A stretch of 40,626 bases of DNA from the NCBI RefSeq assembly GCF_900112265.1, contig NZ_FOLO01000033.1:1-40626 (forward strand), written 5' to 3'. Origin of the DNA: Pseudoalteromonas denitrificans DSM 6059 (GTDB lineage Bacteria; Pseudomonadota; Gammaproteobacteria; Enterobacterales; Alteromonadaceae). Of the stretch, positions 34,769-40,626 are shown piece after piece (within the stretch, counting starts at the first letter, position 1; every line of letters begins with the position of its first letter). The notes under the pieces are model-generated. The model did not search any database and was not told where the DNA came from. It saw only the letters and a list, made by a program, of their open reading frames with translations. The position numbers were made by a program, and so were the translations under genes.

Positions 34769-35815
34769 TTGGAATTAACAGTATCACAAAGTAAATGGTT
34801 TTCATCTAAGGTCGTTGACTGGTATAGCCTATATGGTAGGAAAACATTACCCTGGCAAATAGATAAAACACCCTATAAAGTGTGGGTATCAGAGATCATG
34901 TTACAACAAACTCAAGTGATCACTGTCATTCCTTACTTTGAACGGTTTATGGAAAGGTTTCCTGATGTTGCTTCTTTAGCAAATGCAAGTGAAGATGAAG
35001 TCTTGCATTTATGGACTGGTCTTGGTTATTACGCTAGAGCACGTAATTTACAAAAATCAGCCAAAATTATACATACGCAGTATAAAGGTGTATTTCCCAC
35101 CGATATTAATGACGTGATTGCATTGCCAGGTATTGGTCGCTCAACTGCAGGCGCTATTTTATCTCTTTCATTGCAGCAACATCATGCCATTTTAGATGGT
35201 AATGTAAAACGCGTATTGGCTCGTTTTTTTATGCTAGAAGGTTGGTACGGCAATAAAGCCGTAGAGCAGAGACTTTGGAAACATAGTGAACAACTGACAC
35301 CTAAAAATAAAGTGACTGAATTTAATCAGGCTATGATGGATTTAGGCTCTAGCTTGTGTTCAAGGGCTAAATTTGATTGTGAACCATGCCCTTTGAATAC
35401 GCGTTGTAAAGCTTATGAAAATGGTCTAGTAAAGCAGTATCCACACCCAAGACCCAAAAAAGAAGTGCCAAAACGTAGTTGTCATATGCTTATTATTAAA
35501 GTAGGGCAGCAATTGTTACTAGAAAAAAGACCTAGTCAGGGAATTTGGGGAGGGTTACACGCCTTTTTACAATTTGATGATGATAAAAAACTCAATACAT
35601 ATCTTGCTCAACAAGGGATTAAAAGTAACCTTGAGTACTTGAGTTCATTTGTTCATATTTTTACCCATTTTAAGTTAACAATTAACCCTGTTGTAGTTGA
35701 ATTAAATGCTCATCCTGATGTGATGTATGATAATCAAATTATTTGGTATGACTTAAAACAAAAATCAGAAGTCGGTTTAGCTGCCCCCACCAAAAAACTA
35801 ATAGAATTATTTTGA
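34769..35815 (+). CDS. mutY: A/G-specific adenine glycosylase MutY
   Basis: A 348-residue repair enzyme that removes adenine opposite 8-oxoguanine. The catalytic glutamate is E42 (SEIMLQQTQV), the helix-hairpin-helix is LPGIGRSTAGAI with D143 in LDGNVKRVLA, and the [4Fe-4S] cysteines are C197, C204, C207 and C213 in the usual 6-2-5 spacing. The C-terminal Nudix-like domain (IWGGLHAFLQF, FVHIFTHFKL) recognises 8-oxoguanine. The start is TTG at 34769, about ten bases after GGGG; the next Met lies inside the catalytic domain. yggX follows after 51 bases, a conserved pair. Confidence 0.96.
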   Translation: MELTVSQSKWFSSKVVDWYSLYGRKTLPWQIDKTPYKVWVSEIMLQQTQVITVIPYFERFMERFPDVASLANASEDEVLHLWTGLGYYARARNLQKSAKIIHTQYKGVFPTDINDVIALPGIGRSTAGAILSLSLQQHHAILDGNVKRVLARFFMLEGWYGNKAVEQRLWKHSEQLTPKNKVTEFNQAMMDLGSSLCSRAKFDCEPCPLNTRCKAYENGLVKQYPHPRPKKEVPKRSCHMLIIKVGQQLLLEKRPSQGIWGGLHAFLQFDDDKKLNTYLAQQGIKSNLEYLSSFVHIFTHFKLTINPVVVELNAHPDVMYDNQIIWYDLKQKSEVGLAAPTKKLIELF

Positions 35816-35866
35816 GCTACACATTAAAATAATCTCATATTTTGAACATTAAAGAGAATTTATAAA

Positions 35867-36142
35867 ATGGCACGTACCGTATTTTGTCAAAAACTACAAA
35901 AAGATGCAGAAGGTCTAGGTTATCAATTGTATCCAGGTGAGCTGGGTGAAAAAATTTTTAATAATATTTCAAAAGAAGCATGGCAGCAGTGGCAACATAA
36001 ACAAACGATGTTAATTAATGAAAAGCACTTAAATATGATGGACAACGAACACCGTCTGTTTTTAGAAGAGCAAATGACAGGTTTTTTATTTGAAAATAAA
36101 GACGTTGAAATTGAAGGTTATAAACCACAAGAAAAAAAATAA
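35867..36142 (+). CDS. yggX: Probable Fe(2+)-trafficking protein YggX
   Basis: A 91-residue protein linked to protection of iron-sulfur clusters against oxidative damage. The start MARTVFCQKLQKDAEGL includes the conserved C7, followed by PYPGELG-like YPGELGEKIFNNISKEAW and INEKHLNMMDNEHRLFLEEQM. Length equals E. coli YggX. It is downstream of mutY, whose iron-sulfur cluster YggX has been reported to help maintain. AAAGAGAATTTATAA precedes the ATG. Confidence 0.95.
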   Translation: MARTVFCQKLQKDAEGLGYQLYPGELGEKIFNNISKEAWQQWQHKQTMLINEKHLNMMDNEHRLFLEEQMTGFLFENKDVEIEGYKPQEKK

Positions 36143-36153
36143 TTTGTATATGA

Positions 36154-36185
36154 ACCACTCCTAAATATCAGGAGTGGTGTAAATT
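36154..36185 (+). terminator. mutY-yggX terminator
   Basis: ACCACTCCT (36154-36162) pairs with AGGAGTGGT (36170-36178); AAATTTTT follows. It also lies just past the stop of the convergent TPR gene at 36187. Confidence 0.65.
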
Positions 36186-36186
36186 T

Positions 36187-38400
36187 TTAGAGATCATGAA
36201 ATTCAGCGAATGAAAACTCATCTTTAACTTCCATTTTTGCGCGCATAGTTGCTAATCTAGCTTTTACTCCGCCCATCATCTGTGAAAACTGGGTGTCTTT
36301 TTGTAATAAGGTCAGAATAGGCTCTGCTTGAGCACGCCAAACAGAAACCCAACCAACATCAATCGCACCTTGTAAATAATAAAATGCCTCACCTTTTTTA
36401 CCTTGCAATGACTTTAATAAGGTCATGTTATAAAAGTAGGATGGATTATTTGTTTTTTTACTCATACCTTCTTGTAAAAAGGATTCAAACTCTAAAATTA
36501 TCTTTTCAGCTTTTTGATCATTTCCATTAGCCTTATATGCATAAGCTAAGTGGGCAACACCTTGACCCTTAACCATATAATAAAATGGGGTTCTATTTTT
36601 TTGTTGATACAGTCTTTCGAATGCCATTATTGCAGTTGAATAGTCCTTTTCAAAAAATGATATTTCACCTTGAATATAATCATTAAATCCCATTTCTGTA
36701 TGTTCAAATTTAATTTTACTCAAAAGGGTTATTGCATCGCTCAACTTTCCTTGACTGGCATATAATCGAGAGGTTAAAAAATCAATTTCATTATTAGAAA
36801 GTATTTCTTGGTTTGATTTTGCGTATTCTAACCAAAGGTTAGCAGCTTGAATATTACCTAAGTCAATTGTAGATATTATCAAGCCCTTCAGTGCGGATTT
36901 ATTATTTTTGTCGATTGCTAGAGCACGATCATACATTTCTATTGATTCATCTAAACGGCCTCTTTCGAATAAAATTTTACCAACAAGATTGTATGCGCCG
37001 GGATAGTATGGGTCATTAGCGATAATCTGTGAAAATAATGCCATTGCTTTATCTTCTGAACCTGCTTCATAGAACCCCCAAGCTACATTGAAAGCCGCAA
37101 CAGATGATTTAGGGTCTAACTCTAACGCTTTTTCAAAATGTTCATGAGCGGCTCTTAATTGACCTTTTTCCTTTAATAAAGATCCATACCACATGTATGT
37201 CATTGCATAGTTTGAATTGAGTTGTAATGCTTTTTTAAATGAGGCTTCAGCTTTTTGTTTATCCATTGCGGAAAGTAATAAACCTTTAGACGCATAAGCA
37301 GCAGCTAAATTTTCATCAATTTCTAATGCTTTATTTATTGCCTGGGTGGCATTTTTACTGGCCGTTTTTTTATCTAAATTACCATAGAGAGTCAGCAATA
37401 TATTCGCATCAGCAATACCAACATACGCTCTAGCATATTGATTATCCAAATTAATTGCATGTTGAAAATGTTTAAGTGCTTTAGTGATAGATGCTGATGT
37501 TCTATGGCTTAATTCATTTTGACCTTTACCATTCTCAATCATTGCATTGACATTCGTTGTTTCTGCAATAAATTGATGCTGGCTGCTTTGCCCTAATAAA
37601 GTTGCTGTCATTTTCTTTACGACTGAAGTGGCGATATCATCTTGGATTTGAAAAATGTTTTTATATTCCCGATTATAAGTTTCAGACCAAAGGTGTTCAC
37701 CAGTACTTACTTTAATAAGCTGCGCAGTTACTCTAATTTGATTTGTTGTATCGCTCTTTCGAATGCTGCCTTCTAAAATCGTATCAACACCGAGTTCTTT
37801 ACCTATCTCTGTGATTGTTTTATTTGATACTCCTTTATAAGCAAAAGATGAGGTTCGAGCAGTCACTTGCAATTTAGGGATTTTTGCTAATAAATTTAAT
37901 AACTCCTCAACCATACCATCGGCAAAAAACTCATCTTCAGGATCATTACTAAAAGCGATAAAAGGTAAAATAGCTATAGACTCTTTTTTTATTTCTTGAG
38001 TGGTTGTAGTGCTATTTGTAGGTTCAGTGCTAAATTCAATATCGTCTAAATCTTTTTCGAAATAAAGTTGACTACCAGCTGTGGCAATAAAAACAATCAA
38101 GAGCGAACCTACAATCGCAAGCGTTGTTTGCAAATTTGTTTGTGGGGAGCTTTTTTGATGTAAATCTTTTGAAGCCCATACAATACCACTTTCGGTAAAG
38201 TTAAAAAGCCAGGCAAAAACTAAACTGACTGGAAAACCCGAAATAAAGATAATAAGCAATAAAGTCATAAACGAGTCAGGTAGGCCTAAAGCAGGTACGC
38301 TTAAATCTGCTATTTGGATCAAAGGCCAAGCAGATACAGCATAAATAGTTGCAACTTTAAATACTTGTCTTTGCTTTAGTTGTTCAGTGAGACTTTTCAC
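36187..38400 (-). CDS. Membrane TolB/FlgO-like and TPR repeat protein
   Basis: A 737-residue protein of unknown role. Three hydrophobic segments lie in the first 115 residues (about 13-31, 43-66, 93-113). A TolB N-terminal/FlgO-like domain follows (about 140-270): ESIAILPFIAFSNDPEDEFF, ADGMVEELLNLLAKIP and YNREYKNIFQIQDDIATSVV. The rest is a row of tetratricopeptide repeats (about 300-720; e.g. AYASKGLLLSAMDKQKAEAS and AHEHFEKALELDPKSS). Relatives often carry an N-terminal DNA-binding or cyclase domain; this one has neither. The start is GTG 38400, six bases after GGAG. It lies 28 bases downstream of the DUF4097 gene, so the two probably form an operon. Confidence 0.8.
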   Translation of the reverse strand: MKSLTEQLKQRQVFKVATIYAVSAWPLIQIADLSVPALGLPDSFMTLLLIIFISGFPVSLVFAWLFNFTESGIVWASKDLHQKSSPQTNLQTTLAIVGSLLIVFIATAGSQLYFEKDLDDIEFSTEPTNSTTTTQEIKKESIAILPFIAFSNDPEDEFFADGMVEELLNLLAKIPKLQVTARTSSFAYKGVSNKTITEIGKELGVDTILEGSIRKSDTTNQIRVTAQLIKVSTGEHLWSETYNREYKNIFQIQDDIATSVVKKMTATLLGQSSQHQFIAETTNVNAMIENGKGQNELSHRTSASITKALKHFQHAINLDNQYARAYVGIADANILLTLYGNLDKKTASKNATQAINKALEIDENLAAAYASKGLLLSAMDKQKAEASFKKALQLNSNYAMTYMWYGSLLKEKGQLRAAHEHFEKALELDPKSSVAAFNVAWGFYEAGSEDKAMALFSQIIANDPYYPGAYNLVGKILFERGRLDESIEMYDRALAIDKNNKSALKGLIISTIDLGNIQAANLWLEYAKSNQEILSNNEIDFLTSRLYASQGKLSDAITLLSKIKFEHTEMGFNDYIQGEISFFEKDYSTAIMAFERLYQQKNRTPFYYMVKGQGVAHLAYAYKANGNDQKAEKIILEFESFLQEGMSKKTNNPSYFYNMTLLKSLQGKKGEAFYYLQGAIDVGWVSVWRAQAEPILTLLQKDTQFSQMMGGVKARLATMRAKMEVKDEFSFAEFHDL

Positions 38401-38428
38401 TTATGCTCCATATTTCGATTTGAGAATA

Positions 38429-39319
38429 TTAATCTTCGATTGAGACTGAGCCTGTTACTGTACTAATAATTAAATTGCCTGAACCATCGCCAGACATAAA
38501 GTTTAGTTCTTGTTTTAACATAGAACGTTTGGGCTGATCTTGTGTAATTTTATTTTTTATCTGGCCTCCAAATTGACTTTTCAATTCACAAGCCGCATTT
38601 AGTTTGCCCTTAGATTTATATTTTATTGCACCACTCACACTGGATAATTTTATTTGGGCTTTGTTTTGCAGTATCCCTTGAATAGCTGTATGACCAGATA
38701 CATTTTCAGTTGTTAAGTTTTGTATTTGGTCAATAGTGGATTTGATTTCGCCAGACATAGACTTTATATAAGCTTCTTGGTATTTCCCTGAAAGAACTAT
38801 CGTGCCAGTAACTGATTCTATATGCGCGTAACCATTTGAATTAATAATATTTACATCCCCACTAACCGTTGAGGCTTTTATTTTGGTTTTAACATTTTTT
38901 ATTACTAAATCACCATTAATAGTACGACCTTCTATACCTGCATTTAAATCATTAAAACTAAAGGAAGTATCAACCCCTTTGAACCATAAAGAAGTTGAAG
39001 CGGGAATATAAACTTTTAAATCTGAGCCATCTCCAGAATGAGAGTCGCCTTTCATTTTTACTTTAATATAAACTTTATGGCCTTTATTTTTAACAACAAG
39101 AGATTTTGCAGAGTCATCTAATTCACCTTTAATTACAATTTTATTTTTGTCCCAGCCAAAAATTTCAATATCACCTCTTAAGTTGTCAATTAATATATTT
39201 TTAGGTGACTGAACCTCAATGGTTTTATTGATTAATTCTCCCGCATGAATTGTAGACATGAAGGCTAAAGATAAAAGTAAAAATAGTTGTTTCAAAAATA
39301 AATTCCACACATAAAACAT
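38429..39319 (-). CDS. Exported DUF4097-type beta-repeat protein
   Basis: A 296-residue protein made of short repeated beta-strands (LRGDIEIFGWDKNKIVIKGE, ASTVSGDVNIINSNG, SVTGTIVLSG, SMSGEIKS, NVSGHTAIQG, SVSGAIKYKS, TVTGSVSIED), the pattern of DUF4097 putative-adhesin domains. The precursor has an export signal ending STIHA. ATG 39319 has no ribosome binding site. A TTG at 39295, eight bases after GGA, would give a textbook signal peptide (MKQLFLLLSLAFMSTIHA) and is a strong alternative start. A terminator-like hairpin lies just upstream. The function is unknown; a link to envelope stress sensing would be guesswork. Confidence 0.75.
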   Translation of the reverse strand: MFYVWNLFLKQLFLLLSLAFMSTIHAGELINKTIEVQSPKNILIDNLRGDIEIFGWDKNKIVIKGELDDSAKSLVVKNKGHKVYIKVKMKGDSHSGDGSDLKVYIPASTSLWFKGVDTSFSFNDLNAGIEGRTINGDLVIKNVKTKIKASTVSGDVNIINSNGYAHIESVTGTIVLSGKYQEAYIKSMSGEIKSTIDQIQNLTTENVSGHTAIQGILQNKAQIKLSSVSGAIKYKSKGKLNAACELKSQFGGQIKNKITQDQPKRSMLKQELNFMSGDGSGNLIISTVTGSVSIED

Positions 39320-39332
39320 GTTTCTAAGTATA

Positions 39333-39367
39333 CAAAAAAAACCGTCTAATAAAAGAGCAAAACGGTT
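39333..39367 (-). terminator. Terminator-like hairpin in the DUF4097 leader
   Basis: On the minus strand AACCGT and ACGGTT form a 6-bp stem followed by a run of at least seven T residues, ending 14 bases before ATG 39319. No minus-strand gene precedes it in this window, so it may be an attenuator or a stop for antisense transcripts from the 39.5 kb gene region. Confidence 0.5.
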
Positions 39368-39552
39368 AACAGATGTTTCAGCAGTTTGTTATGAATCACT
39401 TAAGTAAAAATTACCTTTGTATTCAATTAAACATTGATTACTTTTGTTAAACAATATTTAATAAAATGAAACTAATTTAGAAATTAGTTTGCTGCATTGC
39501 TGACTATTTTCTATAAATAATAATCAAAGATGGATTTTAAGGAGTAATATTT

Positions 39553-40098
39553 ATGTCGTTAGACATTACTTTTAACCTTCAAGACAGTGATTTAGATTAT
39601 TTTCGTGACGTGATGCGCAAAGCACAGTCAGGAGTCGGTAATTTAGATGAAAAAGATATTTTGGATAAAGTACGTGCCTTATCAAATGAAATTAAAACAG
39701 GTGTGCCCGAATTTGTTTCTCACAGATTGAAACAATTAGAAACTTTAGTTGAAATGATTGAAGATACTGAGTGGAAAATACCGGATGAAGAGCGTCAAGA
39801 TGTGATCAGTGCTTTAGCTTATTTTAGTGAACCCGAAGATTTGATACCAGATCATATTCCCGTATTAGGCTTTTTAGATGATGCTATCATGATTGAGCTT
39901 GTTGTTGCCGAACTTAAAGATGATATGGAAGCGTTTATTGAGTTTTGTGAATATCGCTCACGTGAAGAAGTTCGAAAAGACCCTGAAACAATTACCCGTG
40001 ATGAATGGTTAGAGTCAAAACGTAAAGAGCTACACAGTCGAATGCGATCCCGTCGTAAAAGCCGAGGTGGAAGAGGCTTTTCATTTAGGGTTTTTTAA
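39553..40098 (+). CDS. YkvA/DUF1232 family protein
   Basis: A 181-residue protein. The DUF1232 (YkvA) core is at about residues 85-125: ISALAYFSEPEDLIPDHIPV followed by LGFLDDAIMIELVV, close to the family's YFxxPxDLIPDxIPxxGxxDD signature. In many members this is part of a membrane hairpin; here it is flanked by a charged helical N-terminus and an Arg/Lys/Ser-rich tail (RSRRKSRGGRG) that could bind nucleic acid or phospholipid. AAGGAG precedes the ATG with ideal spacing. It stands alone with a long hairpin downstream. The function is unknown. Confidence 0.85.
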   Translation: MSLDITFNLQDSDLDYFRDVMRKAQSGVGNLDEKDILDKVRALSNEIKTGVPEFVSHRLKQLETLVEMIEDTEWKIPDEERQDVISALAYFSEPEDLIPDHIPVLGFLDDAIMIELVVAELKDDMEAFIEFCEYRSREEVRKDPETITRDEWLESKRKELHSRMRSRRKSRGGRGFSFRVF

Positions 40099-40110
40099 TT
40101 AGAACCTTAT

Positions 40111-40149
40111 AAATATTTAAAGGTGAGCCATGCTTATCTTTAAATATTT
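40111..40149 (+). terminator. Long hairpin after the DUF1232 gene
   Basis: AAATATTTAAAG pairs with CTTTAAATATTT, and the stem continues inward (GTGAGC with GCTTAT, including two G-U pairs) to a 3-base loop, about 18 bp in all. The tail TTTCAATTCC is only weakly T-rich. Confidence 0.55.
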
Positions 40150-40475
40150 TCAATTCCTTTCTCGTATCAAAATATCGTTAAAATTTAATATATATTTCTT
40201 TTGCATTTAAAAACGCTAAAAAATAGTAGGTAAGATGAATACTTTTTAGTTTTTGATAAAATTATTTAGCTTGCTTGTATAAAAAGTTTCCACCTTCTGA
40301 TTTAAAGCCTTTTTAAGTGATACTTTTTAACTTTACTTAAAATAATAATATCTTTAAATATTTGGCTTTAGTTTCTGAAATAGGGTTTTGTTAGCGCTGG
40401 TTTGATTGCTTATTAAGCTTTAAATCATTAACTTGTTTGAAAACTGTGCAAACAAAAAATAGAGTGAAAAAAAAG

Positions 40476-40504
40476 TTGACTTGAACAGGCAAAACCAGTT
40501 TAAT
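40476..40504 (+). promoter_or_regulatory. Promoter of tRNA-Phe
   Basis: TTGACT (40476-40481) and TTTAAT (40499-40504) are 17 bases apart, with an A-rich stretch upstream like an UP element. GCCGC after the -10 box is a GC-rich discriminator, typical of stable-RNA promoters under stringent control. Confidence 0.6.
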
Positions 40505-40545
40505 ACGCCGCACACCAAGACGAGCTGTTTAGTTTGTTAGGTACT

Positions 40546-40621
40546 GCCTCGATAGCTCAGTCGGTAGAGCAGAGGATTGAAAATCCTCGTGTCCGTGGTT
40601 CGATTCCGCGTCGAGGCACCA
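40546..40621 (+). tRNA. tRNA-Phe (GAA)
   Basis: A 76-base tRNA with encoded CCA. The acceptor arms GCCTCGA and TCGAGGC pair fully. The D-arm AGCTCAGTCGGTAGAGC, the anticodon loop TTGAAAA with GAA, and the T-loop GGTTCGATTCC are all present. It differs from E. coli tRNA-Phe mainly by compensated changes in stems. Confidence 0.97.
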
Positions 40622-40626
40622 TTTAT

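Larger units (their letters stand above)
40099..40545. other. 447-base AT-rich gap before tRNA-Phe
   Basis: No gene is visible. It holds the hairpin after the DUF1232 gene at its left end, then featureless AT-rich DNA, then the tRNA promoter at its right end. Confidence 0.6.

Noticed and set aside
40540..40626. tRNA-Phe as a possible integration site
   Set aside because: No integrase, direct repeat of the tRNA end or foreign-looking DNA is visible upstream, and the window ends right after the gene.
1..40626. CRISPR arrays, insertion sequences, prophage or toxin-antitoxin loci
   Set aside because: No regularly spaced repeats, transposase, integrase or recognisable toxin-antitoxin gene pair was found on reading both strands.

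Overview
The window reads as chromosomal housekeeping DNA of an AT-rich marine gammaproteobacterium of the Alteromonadales, most like Colwellia or a relative. This rests on my recognition of gene families and gene order: sixA/smrB/prmB/aroC/epmC, trmB-rsmC facing mutY-yggX, mtnN-cobD-btuF, tyrS beside a mepM-type peptidase, oadGAB, arcB and arcA. No database was searched. No CRISPR array, insertion sequence, integrase or prophage gene was seen.

Layout. 1-6000: a 52-residue hydrophobic peptide gene, a DUF2999-type gene, a two-PAS GGDEF-EAL protein and an M16 (pitrilysin-like) metalloprotease, all on the minus strand. 6.2-11.8 kb: sixA converges on smrB, with a decayed copy of the smrB 3' end between them. 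prmB, aroC, epmC and a NAD-kinase-like gene follow. 12-16.7 kb: a periplasmic family-3 solute-binding-type protein, a 626-base regulatory gap, then the Na+-pumping oxaloacetate decarboxylase operon oadGAB. Two TTGGT-TTT-ACCAA operators lie in front of it, and one overlaps the predicted -35 box. 16.8-24.5 kb: a small membrane protein, a DUF6351-type lipoprotein whose ribosome binding site lies in a strong hairpin, mepM, tyrS, and the mtnN-cobD-btuF operon (SAH recycling plus cobalamin uptake and salvage). 24.6-30.4 kb: a DUF2726 protein, an exported cyanophycinase-like protein that appears to lack its catalytic residues, arcB, and convergent arcA. 30.6-39.3 kb: a YfiR-type protein with a CHASE8 histidine kinase, rsmC and trmB, mutY-yggX, and a TolB/TPR protein with a DUF4097 protein. 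39.5 kb to the end: a YkvA/DUF1232 protein and tRNA-Phe(GAA) with its own promoter.

How the genes work together. arcB, arcA and sixA give the redox phosphorelay and a histidine-phosphate phosphatase in one window. The oad operon links pyruvate/oxaloacetate metabolism to the sodium gradient, and its operators look like those of a PdhR/LldR-type (FadR-family) regulator. Translation genes (prmB, smrB, epmC, rsmC, trmB, tyrS, tRNA-Phe) are dense. The best leads are the hairpin over the DUF6351 start, the oad operator pair, the YfiR-CHASE8 kinase pair, the smrB relic, the degenerate S51 protein and the small GG-containing peptide.
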